64,000 bases of DNA from Delphinapterus leucas (GCF_002288925.2 NW_022098036.1:39236679-39300678); one strand, 5' to 3'. Shown: positions 22,565 through 35,544, counted from the stretch's first letter. The notes: generated by a model not told the origin, from the letters alone. Numbers and translations: made by a program.

Positions 22565-24805
22565 ATTAAAAAGCTGCACTTGACCACATGAATCTATATT
22601 TGAACTTTAGCATCTAACAGGAAAAGACCTTCCTCATTTGCCCAAACAAAATTTCTTTTGCTTCATGAGGGCAGTACAGGCTGAGCTTTGTGTTTTGTGA
22701 TTTTTTATGGAGTCCTAGCTGCTTTTGATTTTGTCCTTAATTTTAGGGCAAGTGGATCATGATTAAGTCGACTGTCAGGACTCACAAACTAGCAGTCAGT
22801 GCTGTTAAGATACTGCATGGAGCTGTGTCTGGAAGGCCTTTGCATTGTCAAATGGCTCTACATGCTTTCAGGCAGAGGGTTAGGATAATGTTCTTCCAAT
22901 AAGCAGGGTAGACCCTCTCCCAATTTTAAGAGTAATAAATGTTTCTTGATTAGAGAGCTACAAAGGAATTGGGAAAGCCAATATTTCCTTGTAGCATTGA
23001 AACTTCATTGGCAACCTGGGAAGGCAGAAATTAATTCAAACGGCCAAACTATCTACCGTCTTGGATTTTTTGTAATAGATCATTTTCTGTTATCTCATTC
23101 TTTCCCTGTCAAGCTTGATAGAGCTTGATAAAGCTTGCTTTACAAAATTTCAAAACTGTAAGCAGTTTTCCTTATAAATAACACTGTTAAACTTGTTACT
23201 TTGCTCTCTTCATTAAAAGATGACATCCTAGGGAACTATGTCTACTTTACTTAGTTTTAGTAATTTAAAAGGTTTTATATAGTATCTCATGATCCAGATT
23301 ATAGAAATTAGAAACATTTATTTATGTTTGAATATCACTTTTCAATTTTCCCAAAATTTAGTTTCAAATATCCAAATCTTTAAAGTGAGGAAACACTGGG
23401 TTATTGCTCCAAATATCGATGCTTGACAGATGCCATGTCATTAATGATAACAGGTTTTAGAAAAATTTGAAATATAGGGTGTAATCAGAAGGGCATATTT
23501 CAGTAAATTTTTTGAGCATCTCTTGTTTCCTTGTGAATTTTGACCTCAGGTTACTTTAGAAATGCATAATACTGCTTCAGATATTGCTCTGCAAGTTTGA
23601 ATAGGCATTTATTCTCAGGTGCTCTGTCTTCTCTGGCATATAAAATTACAGGGTTCTTATATAATATCAAAAAAGTAGAAAGCTGTGGGAGTTATACAAT
23701 TTTGTTATGTCAAACAGGAATACATTAAGGCTTACTGTTTGTTAAAGTTAAAAATGCATTTGCTGAAATTACTGGAGAAATTCAATTACAATCATGTCAA
23801 AAAAAAAGTAAAAAAGAACTGAAGTGTGACTACCTAAAATTATTTTAGTCCAGTTCATGAAACAGAATTTTATATTACTACCTTATTGCCTCTCCTCCAA
23901 AGTTATTTTGCACATAGATTTTAATAAAATAGATGTTTGCAGTGGGAGAAAATACTGTTAATCAGGGGCTGCCCTAAAACATTTTGCTTCATGAAATTTA
24001 AAATGTTACTAAAAGCAAATCTGCATACATGATACAGACATCCTTATTTTAGAAAATAGTAATTCAAATGACATTTTAACGTTTTATTAAATGTTTAATC
24101 TTACGTACATATATTCAATTATGCTGTTGTAACGCTGGGAGGTGTGCTGGTGCTATCACTTGCCAACTGAGTAGAAGTGGCCGTCTCCCTTGGAGCACAG
24201 TGTAAGAATAGTTTTCAAAAGATGCAGCCCCACGTTTTAGCTCTTAATACTGAGATTTTAAATTATCTGGTCAGAGTAGGAGTCGACTTAAATTTGGGCA
24301 CATGATTTTTATTTTCTTTGACTATGTATCAAAATGTGGCAACAAACTGGCAGTGCATGGGCCAGATACAACCTGTAGACATGCTTTATTGAGCCAACAA
24401 AATGTTGTTTTTTCCAGAAACTTAGAGCAGACATTTCAAAATACAGAGATTTCACATAAAATCTGGATTCCAGAATTTTCTTGAAAATCCAGAGGGCCTG
24501 GCGCTCAGGCTCAAAACATTCCATGGCAGCCACTTCTCAGAGCAGGCAGCCTCTCTTCTGATGGATCTTCCACTCTGCTGTCATCTCCACTCTCTGTTGT
24601 CTTCCTGGCACTGAGGCTGAGTGTCCATTACCACTAATCTTTGCAATGGCAAATTGTATCTCTCGTAATTCAGAAATATTTAGTGGCAACTATATCTCTA
24701 GCAAATGACAGAAAACAAAAAATTGAAATGGCTGAATGTTTCAAGCAGAATGTGTTGAAATAATATAAATGATTCACTTCATTTATTTTTGTTTATTTTC
24801 TGCCA
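22565..24805. other. Unique sequence, no gene seen
   Basis: More than 2 kb without recognised repeats apart from short A/T runs. A weak hAT-like piece near 24360-24410 (GGGCCAGATACAACC, TTATTGAGCCAACAAAA) was not strong enough to call. Confidence 0.4.
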
Positions 24806-24811
24806 GGTCTT

Positions 24812-24985
24812 ACAGACATTTAAAAATATCTTTATTGACATATAAATCATATACCATAAAAGTCAGTCATTTAAAATGCATAATTAATGGTATTCGGTAT
24901 ATTTACAAAATTCTGCATCCATCACCATCTAATTTTAGAGATTTTCGTCACCTCCGAAAGAAACCTTATAACCATTAGCAGTCTT
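24812..24985 (-). repeat. Old L1M-type 3'-end relic
   Basis: TTTATTGACATATAAATCAT, ACCATAAAAGTCAGTCATTT, GCATCCATCACCATCTAATT, AAGAAACCTTATAACCATTA and GCAGTC match the reverse-strand terminal part of an old mammalian L1 family. Confidence 0.75.
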
Positions 24986-25595
24986 TATAGACATCTAAAA
25001 GTATGAACCTGGTAGAAGATGTGAAACAAAGGAATCAGCTTTAGTCCGTAATCTAGATTTTATTTCAAAATTTGGGGAACTCAGTTTTCATGTCTCATGA
25101 ACACCTGGCCTTTCCTAACTTGGTATGTACTTCAGATTTCATTTCTCCATCCAAAATAATGATTTGAAAAAAAAGCAAAACCACAAAAATCTTGTACATG
25201 TGCACAAATATAGATAAGTACTTGGCTTAATGGAGTATGACTAGATGCTTTCCTAGTGATACATATGAATTCATTAATCAGCAGTTTATATGTTTAAAGT
25301 TCAGCCCGTATTTTTTTGTTTTGTTTTTTAATTTATTGGGCTAACCCAAGACACTCTAACGTGTGTTTTGCAGAAAACAAGATGCTTCGTGCTCTGGTTA
25401 TTCCCTTGTCTTCATACACCAAAAAGAACACTTACTCCTAAGACTAAGTGAATTTATTTGGCTGAAATGAATGAACTGATCACTATTTTTGTTTCCCTCA
25501 GGGTTTCCAACTTGTCTAATAATCCAATAAGAAATTTATATTGTAAATCTATTGGTTTATCATTTTCCCACTTTCTTCCCCCTTTTTAAGATCTA
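24986..25595. other. Unique sequence, nothing recognised
   Basis: No gene or repeat identified. Confidence 0.4.
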
Positions 25596-25599
25596 GGAT

Positions 25600-26460
25600 A
25601 ATATGTGCCAGTTTTCATTGCCTGGCAATCTTCCTCTTTTCTGACATTTCCCTACAGATTCACTCTAAACTTTTTCCAGTTTGAAGATGTCCCCCCTGAA
25701 CTCCAGACTGTCATATCCACCTGCCTCCTCAGCATCTCCATCTGGAATGTCTAATAAACTTTGCAAAGGCAACACGTCTAAAACTGTACTCCTCTTAGTT
25801 TCCTCTAGACGTGCTGCTCTCATACTCTTCCCTTCTGGTTGAATGGCAACTCCATGCTTTCTATTGCTCAGGCTATGAATTTGGAGTCATCTTTGTTTTC
25901 TCTCTTTCATACCCTACCTCTGCTCATCAATCATAATCTATTCTGCCTTCAACATATATCCAAGTGCTGATCACATCTCCCTTTCCCTACTGCCTTCACC
26001 CTGGTTCAAGCCAACATCATCTCTTACCTGCTTCTGCCCTTGATCCCATACAGTCTGCTCACAATACAACAGCTAGATGATCTAATTAAATTCTAGAATT
26101 CAGTGCTTGTGGAGTAGCATTCAGGGTATCCTGAATTGGAGGAAGTCGAAGACAGTGGATAAGTGTCATATCAGACCACTGCCATCCTTATTAAAAAAAA
26201 AAAAAAAAACCCACAGTGCACATTTCCAGTAATGTACATTCATACTAAACTTTCATTACAAAAAGAAAATATTCTGGTTACCCCGCTAATCAAAATTTTA
26301 AATTTCCTTTTTCTGATGGCCACCAAATTTTGCAGTTCTTTCTCTCCTGCCTCTAAATAAAAATAATCCTTTCCCTAGAAGCAACCCCAAGAACTGTCAT
26401 TCTGTGAAGTTTTCCCTGATTAAAACCCAGTCCTTAAGGTACAGCACTCTCTTGCTTCTA
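25600..26460 (+). repeat. L2 LINE relic
   Basis: CATCTCCATCTGGAATGTCT, GCAACACGTCTAAAACTGTA, GGAGTCATCTTTGTTTTCTC and CTGTGAAGTTTTCCCTGATT follow the L2 3' portion with gaps. A 17-A run lies at 26193-26209. The frame is broken throughout. Confidence 0.65.
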
Positions 26461-27335
26461 AGAACACAAATGAGGTTAAGTGCTAAGACAACTTAAAGTT
26501 CTAAGGATATTTAATTTTTATTTAACTGTGTACACTGAGAGATTTAAAGGCAGGGATTAAATCATCCAGGGATTAAATCATCCAAGACTAAAGGCTTGCT
26601 GGGACACTTCACTTTCTTTTGAGCAGAATTTTTTAAAATGAGTGGGAAGTCTGTTGTGAACTCCATTTGAAGACATTTTTAAATTCCTAAAATGCCCCTC
26701 CCAAATTATTGTAATGGGGATAACTTATAAGGTCACTTATCTCAAGCACACAGTATCATCATAGGAAGATTTAAGTTGTACTCAAAGCTTGACTGTGTGG
26801 CTTAAGTTTTACATTTAAAATATTGCATTTATATGCATCCATGAAAATTTAACATGTTAGTTATTCTGGTGGAACACTTGCCTAGAATTGTATATGTGCA
26901 TCTTTAAAAGCCCTAGAGGAAGGCTGCCTCTTCATTAAGGTAGGCAACGGGGAGGGGAAAACATCTTTTTTAAATAAGCTCTCATAGCTGTATGCAAGTG
27001 CTGTTGGAGAAATGGCACCTATAGACTTGCTGGACACAGGGTTGCCACAAACCTTTAATTTGTAGAAATCAAATTGATGAGTTTGACTTTGAATATCTTA
27101 GACAACATCTAAGGCTCCTGTGAACTGAACAAATGAGCTGTGGAATAGTAGCTGGTCATACAAATCTAAAACTCATAACTGATGTTGGGTCTAGGGATGA
27201 CTTGGGGAGTATAAACATTCATAGGATAATTAAACCAGGGGAGTGGATGACATTCAGAACGTGAGAAGAGAAGAGGAGCCTGGATTTAAAAATTTCAGGA
27301 ATAAAGGAGTTTATTAGTGGGCATCCCTGTCCAAT
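26461..27335. other. Unique sequence with a 16-bp exact tandem duplication
   Basis: CAGGGATTAAATCATC is present twice, at 26551-26566 and 26567-26582. No gene recognised. Confidence 0.5.
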
Positions 27336-27339
27336 ACCA

Positions 27340-27460
27340 GTACATTGGACATCAGTATACCTAGGTTATAGTTCTGGCTTTGCCACTTCTTATAACTATG
27401 CCACGGGCAAGTGATTAAATGGTTCTCATTTCATTTTCCTAATCCATTCCTGGAAAAGCC
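27340..27460 (+). repeat. MIR relic
   Basis: TTATAGTTCTGGCTTTGCCA, CTTCTTATAACTATGCCACG, GGCAAGTGATTAAATGGTTC and TCATTTTCCTAAT are a diverged MIR head and core. Confidence 0.65.
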
Positions 27461-27489
27461 TCTGCCTCCACCTTTGGTAATGCTCCATC

Positions 27490-27955
27490 AAAGTTGTCTA
27501 TGTCCTAATCCCTGGAACTTGTGAAAATGTCAGGTTACATTGCAAAGGAAAATTAAGCTTGCAGATGGAGTTAAAGTTGCTATCAGCTGACTCTGAAATA
27601 AGGAGATTATCCTGGATTATCCTGGTGGGCGCAATATAATCACAAGGGAGAGAGGCCAGAAAGAGAGAACCAGAGGTAGCATCATGAAGAGAACCTGGCC
27701 TGAGTTACTGGCTTTGAAGGTGGAAGAGCGGGCCGTGAACCAAGCAAGGCCGGCCACCTCTAGAAGCTGGAAAGGCAAGAAAACTGATTCTCTCCTGGGA
27801 ACTCGAGGAGGAATGCCACTTGCTGCCACCTTTGATTTTAGCCCACTGAGGCTCATTTTGGACTTCTGACTTACAAAACAATAAGATAATAAATGTGTGT
27901 TGCTTTAAGACACTAAGTTTGTGGTACAACAGCACAAACAGTGGAAACTAAGGAA
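27490..27955 (+). repeat. MLT1-type LTR relic (ERVL-MaLR)
   Basis: CCTAATCCCTGGAACTTGTG, AAGGAGATTATCCTGGATTA, CCTCTAGAAGCTGGAAAGGC, GACTTCTGACTTACAAAACA, AAGATAATAAATGTGTGTTG and TAAGTTTGTGGTACAACAGC follow the MLT1 LTR, with its AATAAA-like polyadenylation region near 27885. It appears as a solo LTR. No internal retroviral gene was seen. The ORFs inside it are chance frames. Confidence 0.85.
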
Positions 27956-29030
27956 ACTTGTGTTAGGAAACTAATACAAGTGATGGGCAGATGAAATGAG
28001 ATTATGGCTATGAAATAATTTTAAAGACAGCAAATGGATATACAAATGGATATGCTTATGAGGGCACGTTTATGTTTTCCTCTACTGATTTCAGTGACAG
28101 ATATTGAGCACTAGGTGGGGGTGAATTGTGCCAGATGTGATTGGTTTTAACATTAGACTTTTAAGCAGTTACTAAGTAACAGGGAAAATGATCAGAAGAC
28201 AAATGTCGCATGAATATGCAATCGATGATGATAATTCTGGTATTGAGATATCTGTGAAGTGCCAGGTAGTGTGTCAGAGTGGTTGTGATAACTGAAGACA
28301 GCTTCTCTACCCTACTCAAGGACTGTCCACATTCAGGGCTCCCTTTCCACCTACAACAAATTGTGCTGGAGTCTTAGGTGAACTTGGGCCTCATGCTGTT
28401 GACCCTGAAGAAATTAGCAAAACATTTTGAGCCTAAAGTGATACTAGCCTGTGGAGCTGTTGTAAAGAGATAAGTATATACATGATTAATCCCTTTTCCC
28501 TCTTTCTTTCCTCTCCACTCCTAATTTCAACCCTTCTCTCTTCCCACCAAAAATATGAAGACAGCCAGTTTCAACTGGGCTTTAGCACAGCTGGTAAAAT
28601 AGCTTCAAGTACTTATCTTCTGTTATTAGTATATCATCGTAAGAGACTAAAGTGTGTTTTCTAAGAATATGCAAGAAGTTTTCTATTCTGATAAAATTTT
28701 TAAGTCCGTATTATGGAAAGAAATATGTTGTAGATGGTGACATCAGCCTCAAGAAATGCCCAAAGAGTCGGGGTGGCTGAATGCTTAGGAGGGCTCAGGC
28801 TAGCAGGTCTTAGAACCTGGGGCAGGGAATGGGTAGTCAAGGCCAGGCTGTAGAGAACGAAGTGAAACAGACTGAGCTTTAGGAATGGGATGGAAGGCTC
28901 TGACAACAATACAGTGGCGCATTCTTAACAGTCAGCTGGTAGTAAGTTCTGTGCCGTGGTCAGCATAAACCCTGTTTAACCTCAGGTAGAAAGAAGGGTA
29001 ATGATAATGGATTTCCTCCTTGAGTATTTA
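27956..29030. other. Unique sequence, no gene seen
   Basis: Contains a small 12-bp tandem duplication (CAAATGGATATA at 28031-28042, followed by CAAATGGATAT). Nothing else recognised. Confidence 0.4.
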
Positions 29031-29034
29031 ACTG

Positions 29035-29235
29035 AGTGCCAAGTGTTGTCTTAATTATATTACAAAGAATCCTCAAAATATTCTGTTAGGTAAGTAATGT
29101 GACGATCATTCACATTTTTACAGATGGAAAAACTGAGGCACAGAGAAGTTTATGAATCCGGCCAAGGCCACATAGCTGGTAGCTGGCTGGTAGAGTTACA
29201 TGACCTACAGACAAACCCCTTGACTGGGAATCCAG
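29035..29235 (-). repeat. MIR SINE relic
   Basis: GAGTGCCAAGTGTTGTCTTA, ACAGATGGAAAAACTGAGGC, ACAGAGAAG and GGCCAAGGCCACATAGCTGG are reverse-strand MIR core. Confidence 0.88.
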
Positions 29236-31840
29236 AACATCTGTCAGATGCAAGGCCCCAGCCCCTACTTAGTGTCTGTGGCTAACCAGTGAGGGGAAAA
29301 CTGGCAAAATCAAGATGGGGCAACAGATGTAGAGGGGATTGTCTGTATCCTAGTACACACAATGGGAAAAAAGATTCAGCCATCAGAACTGGATGCTTAG
29401 AGTACTCTGGATGTCGAGAAGAAGACTGAAGAAGTACGTTTGTCACAATTGACTGACTCACAGGGGTAGCTGGGTATCACATCAGAATGTAGAGCACCAG
29501 CTTGAAGCCCCCAACCCTCTCCCAACTGACCACACTTCCTGTAGTCACTCCCCTAAATGCCTCCACCCAGAGACCTTGTGAGAATCCTGGTGTTTGCTAG
29601 TTCGCCCAGAGTCAGGCAAGTCAAGCAAGCATGTCACCAGCTGAATTGGGGAGCACCTCTCCCCTCAAACAAGAAAGTACCCCAAAGGATACAGATTAAG
29701 AGGAGGAGGTTTCAAGCCACCAGTGGGACAGGAGCTCTGTATCCCATTTCACAAAACCAATAAAGAAAATAGGAAGCCCCTTGAAGAATTGTGCAAACTG
29801 AATCTAAAACTGCATTATGCCTTCCCCCCTGATAATACTGTTACTGTGGAAAGTTATTATATGTGTGTCTCTGAAGACTTTAAAATGGAAATAAACATTT
29901 TCCCCAAATCAGCTGTCATCATCAAAATGAGAATCTGTCTTACTGTTAGAAATTCTGAGTTTAAAAAGTTTCTATTTCTAAAACTAAATGCTGATGAGAG
30001 CTATACAGTCCAAAATAGAAACATTTTTTTCTTCTAAGAATAAACATCTGAAGTTCGAGTTATAGTTAGCTGGTCCAGTATTGCATAGAAAAGACTGTTA
30101 ATACACACACATTCAGAGTGAGCATAAAGATACATCTTTGTTCATTGTCTGAATTATAACTATCCATCTTTCTAAAGTATTAAACTAAAGATCCACAAAG
30201 GATGCTATTTGCTTCCAAAGGTTTATCACCTTTCCTGGAAAATATGTCAGAATGTTGATCACAGGATTGGGAATTTTAACCACCCACATTTTTGTTCACT
30301 TGAACAAGATGGAGCTAAAGCTGAATAAGATGGTCCCCTTGTCGTAACAGAGTTTGTGATGCCAGATTCATTTCCATGCAATTAAAGGAACACTTTACTT
30401 TTTTTCCTTGGAGAGGATATAAAACTGTGCTTGTGTAAGAACACTGTTCAGTTTAATATTTCAGAGAGATAAACGCTGATTATTTACGGAAAATTTTAAG
30501 GTAAAAACTTACGGTGTATGAGGAAAGTTCAGTTGTAAAAAGCTTCATTACTGTAGTCTTTTTTTCACCAAAATGAAACTTTTTAGATGTTTGCGTGTAC
30601 TATACTATCATTTCTATCAAACCGAAGTTCCACTGCAGTTGCTGTAAGGAAGAGTGGTTTTACATGCATTTAGTTTGGCACTTGCTTTCTCAGGTACACT
30701 TGGAATAATAGTATGGAGTATATTTAAACAAGCTGAAAACAAGCACTCAAAGCAGGGGGAAGACGTACTTTCTAGCAGTTGTCAAGTCAGATGTTCTGGA
30801 TACAAATAAGGTGTCCCTAGTCCCAAGGGCAGTCAAGCTTTGGCCGAGTGGGCAGCTCCTTTGCCCTCTGAGTGGAAAAGAAGTCACGTTGAGTCTGTAC
30901 CTGAGAAGTGCTGCCGGATGGAGACAAGCCAGGGAACTGGAGGGGCTTACATTTTGGAGTTGGTCTCAATCTTACTCTAAAGAGGACTTCATCTTTGTTT
31001 TTTACCAAAAAAAAAAAAAGTAAAGTTTTGTTTGAGAGGCTTTTTTTTGTAGAATACTCCCTAGAAAGGGGAAAAATTCTTTCAGACTTCAGAAACCAAA
31101 GAACGAAAGGCAAGAAAGCCTTCTAAAATAACTTTAAACGTCTCAACCATTGGAAAGATTGTATGCCATAATTCGCTAACAGTTTCAGGGGTCTGATAAC
31201 TGTGTGAGAAGCCAGGTATAATTTCAGAGCTTCTAGCTTGGAACAGCCCTCCTCAGCCCCACCCAATGAGCAGGGTCTTTCCTTCCTAGTCGTCCATTCA
31301 AGCTTTTTGGTGGGCTGAGGATATCTTTCTGCTCTCTTAGAACCATCCTGGTAAATCCATATAACTGAGAACATTTCTGCTCACTTAACCCTCAGCGCAA
31401 TTCTGATTTCTTTTAGAGTCTGGAGGAATGGGTTAATTCACGACAAATATTTCCTCACTGGGTATACCACACCTCTCACTGACAAATTGCTTTGTCGGGT
31501 ACAGAAGAAATATACAAGGTGATAAATCTCTGTCTGAAGGCACCAGCTACTTAGCTGAGTGAGAACAATGCACTTAAATCTTTGGTGCATAACATAGGAT
31601 GTTACATAAAACTAATGGGTCTTCTACGTGTTACATAAAACTAATTGGTCTTCTACGTCTTGAAAAGTAAAATGCTGTGAATGTTATAAAGAGGATATTT
31701 GGAGAGTCAGAGTTATGGAAACGATGGCTCTTGAATTAAGCTCTGAGGGCTGGTTTTGAGGAGTGAGGGACATTTTAGCTAAAGAAACCTCACAGCAGCG
31801 GGGCATGTGGCCACAAGGAATTTGTTAACTGTGAGAAAAT
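29236..31840. other. Unique sequence, includes a 29-bp tandem duplication at 31601-31658
   Basis: About 2.6 kb without recognised transposons. The ORF at 29723-30037 (104 codons) has no recognisable domain, starts without context and lies in AT-rich DNA, so it is not called as a gene. An A run lies at 31007-31019. Confidence 0.45.
31601..31658. repeat. 29-bp tandem duplication, two copies
   Basis: Copies 31601-31629 and 31630-31658 are adjacent and differ at one base (G at 31617, T at 31646). Each starts GTTACATAAAACTAAT and ends GGTCTTCTACGT. Confidence 0.95.
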
Positions 31841-31844
31841 GATC

Positions 31845-32080
31845 ATCGGGGTCCAACCACTCTGAATGCATCCCTGCTCTGCCAATAAAAACTAGCATTA
31901 TGTCTTCAGACAAGATGTTTAAATTCCGAAAGCCTTAGTTTTTTTATCTGTACAACGACAGTAGAATCTACCTGTTGTGATTTGGTGTCAGGAATAAATG
32001 AGATCGTACCCAGAAATCGTTTAACGTAGTGCCTGATGTATGCTATGTGTGTAATAAATGTTCGTTATTATTTCTCAGTC
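31845..32080 (+). repeat. MIR SINE relic
   Basis: TGCATCCCTGCTCTGCCAAT, AAGCCTTAGTTTTTTTATCT, TAAATGAGATCGTACCCAGA, GTAGTGCCTGATGTATG and AATAAATGTTCGTTATTATT are sense MIR. Confidence 0.82.
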
Positions 32081-32119
32081 TGTATCCTACTCCATAGCCA
32101 TCTTTGCAGTATTTGATAG

Positions 32120-33410
32120 TGGTTTAAAAACTGTTCAATTTGGACATCACTTCTTCCTTAGCTTCCATTGAACTCCTGCCTCCTCTTTGACCATGGCTCT
32201 TCCATCCCTTAGAGGACCTCCAAATGGCCTCTTTACTCTTTCTGTTGGTGACCTTTTCACTCCCATGCCTTTAGGAACTACCTGTGTGGTGGGTGACTTC
32301 TCCAATCCTGAAGCACATTTCTAACCACTTGCTGATATTTCCACTTGGATATCCCACTGGCACTCTTGGCTCAATATATCCAGAACAGAATTCACTGTTC
32401 CTCTTCCTCAGCTCACACCTGTTGGTCATCTGCCATCCTTAATGGTGCCAGCTGGTTCCCAGTCAGTTGTAAGGGTTCAGTGTCACCACTGACTGCTTTT
32501 CTCAGTAACTTCTCATTGCATAAGTTGTCAGGTCTATAGCACGCATTTGTTTTTCTCTTTGCTTCCACTGCTAGAATCCCTGTAACTCCTTCTGGCTGGT
32601 GTCCTTGCCCCTCTGCAGTCCATCTTCTCTGCAGACCATTGACATATTAATCTTCCCCAAACCTGGCCATGATCTGATACCACCTCTGCTCCAAGGCTTC
32701 CGTTTCCTCCCTGTTCACTGTCTGCTGAATACAGCTTCCCTAAGCAAGTGTCCAATCCACCCAAGTCCTGACTCACCTTCCACATTTTCCCTGGCACACT
32801 TCTGTACATCCCATTTGGGTATTCCATGATCCAATCAAACTGAATGGCTATACTCTAAACTGCCCTTTGCTTTTCTGATTCTGGGCATTTCTTTCTGCCT
32901 GGAATACCTGCCTCTTTCTAGCTTTTTTTTGTGTGTGTGTGGTACGCGGGCCTCTCACTGCTGTGGCCTCTCCCGTTGTGGAGCACAGGCTCTGGACGCG
33001 CAGGCCCAGCGGCCATGGCTCACGGGCCCAGCCGCTCCGCGGCATGTGGGATCTTCCTGGACCGGGGCACGAACCCACGTCCCCTGCATCGGCAGGTGGA
33101 CTCTCAACCACTGCGCCACCAGGGAAGCCCTCTTTCTAGCTTTGCCTCTCACGTTTTATATTTCCCCGTCAAGATCCACCTGAGATCCCAAACTCTGCAT
33201 GAAGTTCTCCCTCTTCTGTTACAGTATTTGTCACATTATACCTAGTGTAATTTTATGCACATTTTATGTCTTCTACTAGACCATAAGCACCTGAGCCATA
33301 TTTTACTTCTCCTCTGTTAATATCCCCACCTCTCCTTTCCTGCCCACTTCCTAGTATTATGTCTTCTGTATAGTTGCTGTTCAGCAAATGTTTCTCGAAT
33401 CAGTAATGCA
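32120..33410 (+). repeat. L2 LINE relic, split by a SINE
   Basis: GATATCCCACTGGCACTCTT, CTCCAAGGCTTCCGTTTCCT, TCTTTCTGCCTGGAATACCT, CCTGAGATCCCAAACTCTGC, CACATTATACCTAGTGTAAT and CATAAGCACCTGAGCCATAT keep the L2 order. It ends near TTCAGCAAATGTTTCTCGAA. A SINE sits at 32926-33128. Short ORFs are accidental. Confidence 0.8.
32926..33128 (-). mobile_element. CHR-type SINE (short-tail form), reverse, with GT in the tail
   Basis: Tail complement TTTTTGTGTGTGTGTGG, then TACGCGGGCCTCTCACTGCT, ending GCGCCACCAGGGAAG. The flanks CCTCTTTCTAGCTTT at 32911-32925 and 33129-33143 are identical. The tail has become a (GT)n run at 32931-32941, a common way for microsatellites to arise from SINE tails. Confidence 0.96.
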
Positions 33411-34900
33411 GTGAGAAACATAAAGCCATTTCATTTTAAGCAAGGGAGGGGTAGTGATGAAAATGGTATTGGAGGAAGATTAGTCTGATACTAGTTACAT
33501 GAGGGATCTGAGCTATGTTTTCAGAATATTTGAAACTTAAAAAGGGAAGTAAAATTATTTTATTGAGACCCTGAATCCAATTTATCCTTTCAGGCATAGG
33601 GAAGGCCTAGAAAAAGCCTTTGAGATGGAGGTTAAAGGAAATTTCTCTAATTTGTACTGATATGCATAGTTCAGTATCTAAACTTTAACCAATGCTAAAT
33701 AAATAAGTGCATAATAATTACCAAACCTTGTTGATATTCTCAGACATGACATTCACATTTTAGATGACCTAGTATGATGGAGAACCCGAAGTCAAATCTC
33801 ATACCTAAATTCTTAATTACATGAATACTCACACACACAGACACACTACTTTATAATCAGTGGGTATCAAATTATGCACTATGATCCGTGGTCATTTTGC
33901 TAGTTTTTACTTTCCATTTGTTCATTATCTTTAGGTTCAGTGTATTTTTTTTGCCATGGAAAATGTCATTGGTAGTGTAATTGAGAATTACATCTATACT
34001 CAGCAATTTTGAAAGCTTAACTGCTCATTTTCTCAGCATCCTCTTAGTGTTATTGGCTTGAACTGATCCTTCTGGAAGAATTTCACCATTATGTGAATTC
34101 TTGAATATAATTTGTGCCAGCTTTCAGGTTTAGAATCAAAATCACAGAATCAAAACTATGATCCACGAGGGCAAGTTTTGGTTCTACACAAAGGACAATG
34201 TAACTATGACAAAAGGGAAACATCTCTCAGATATTATTTTTTCTTATTTTACTTAAAGATATTAAAGTATATAATTACTTGACGTGTCTAAGTGCCCTCC
34301 TAATAATTGCAGCGTAATAAGTCTCTGCTTCTTCACCATACTCAGAATGCAATGGAGAATAATGCCTGTCAGAATGACTTTCCAAATACACACTGAATGG
34401 GGACATGAGGAGGGCAGGGTTGGTCCTCTGTGGACATTGTAGCAGTGACACAGACAGTTTGTTCACCTTTCCCTTCCCTCAGTGTGAAAGTATTACCCAT
34501 CTCTGTTATGGACACATGTAAATATAATTAATTTATGATTACTCAGAAACAGAACGAATTTTCCAGGATACTAGGTTCTTCCCTCTTTTTTCCTTTTATT
34601 GTTGAACTTTTTAATTCATCCCATATTCTCATTTTCATGAAAAGACAAAGGATCAGGAAGCAGACTTGAAAGTAACACAGAAAACTTTAAATTTTACTGG
34701 GGGAAAAAATTGAGGGCAGTAGCTAAATAAGGTTTGGGGCTTTTCTAATGCATTAGTCTTCCATTTTTGAAAGCAAGAAAATATGAAAGAGAGCAGGCAA
34801 GCAAGAAGTAATACCTTATTTGCAGCAGGAAATTTGTCCCAAAATACCAGTATAGGACTCTACAGAGCTAAACTGAAATACATGGAACAGTGCATCTCTG
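33411..34900. other. Unique sequence, no gene seen
   Basis: A small CACACACACA at 33830-33839. No repeat family recognised. Confidence 0.4.
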
Positions 34901-34904
34901 TATT

Positions 34905-35410
34905 AGTTTTCTTTTGCTGCTTTAACAAATTACCACAAACTAATTGGCTTAAAACAGCATAAATTTCTCTTAACAGTTCTGCAGATCAGAAGTCCAAATG
35001 GGTCTCACTGGGCTAAAATGAAGGTGTTGGCAAGGCTGCATTTCTTTCTGGAGGCTTTAGGGGAGAATATGCTTCCTTGCCTTTTCCAGTTTCTAGAGGC
35101 TGCCTGCCTGCAGCACTTGGCCCATGGCCACCCCACCATCTTTAAAGCCAGCAATGAAGAATTGAGTCCTTCTCATTTTGCATCATTCTGCCTTTGACTC
35201 TTCTTGCTTCTTTCTTCCATATTTAAGGACCACTGTTATTACATTGGGGATTAGATAGTCCAAAATAATCTCAGTATCTAAGACCAGCTGATTAGCAACC
35301 TTAATTCCAGCTACTACCTTAACTTCTCTGTGCCACTATACATTCACAGGTTTGGGAGATTTAGATGTGAACATCTTTGGGGAAGGGGTGATAATTCTGC
35401 TTATCACATT
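34905..35410 (-). repeat. MLT1-type LTR relic (ERVL-MaLR), reverse
   Basis: CTGTATTAGTTTTCTTTTGC, AAATTACCACAAACTAATTG, GCTTAAAACAGCATAAATTT, CTTTTCCAGTTTCTAGAGGC and AACATCTTTGGGGAAGGGGT are the reverse complement of an MLT1 LTR, close to full length. It has the opposite orientation to 27490-27955. No viral gene accompanies it. Confidence 0.87.
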
Positions 35411-35544
35411 TTCTCTCTGGCTCAAAAAGATTCACATTCATCCCACATCCCAAGATCCTCAAAAGTCATTGTAGAATCAACTCAAAGTCCAAAGCCTCAT
35501 CAGCTCCCTCAAGAGCCCCAAATCTCATTATGTGCATTTGAATC

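Noticed and set aside
24360..24410. MER58-like hAT fragment
   Set aside because: Only two short words matched; too little to call.
27490..27955. Provirus near the MLT1-type LTRs
   Set aside because: Only solo LTR relics are present; the three clearest LTRs are far apart and of mixed orientation, and no gag, pol or env-like sequence lies between them.
29723..30037. 104-codon ORF as a small gene
   Set aside because: No domain, no codon bias or start context, AT-rich surroundings and no splice-consistent neighbours.
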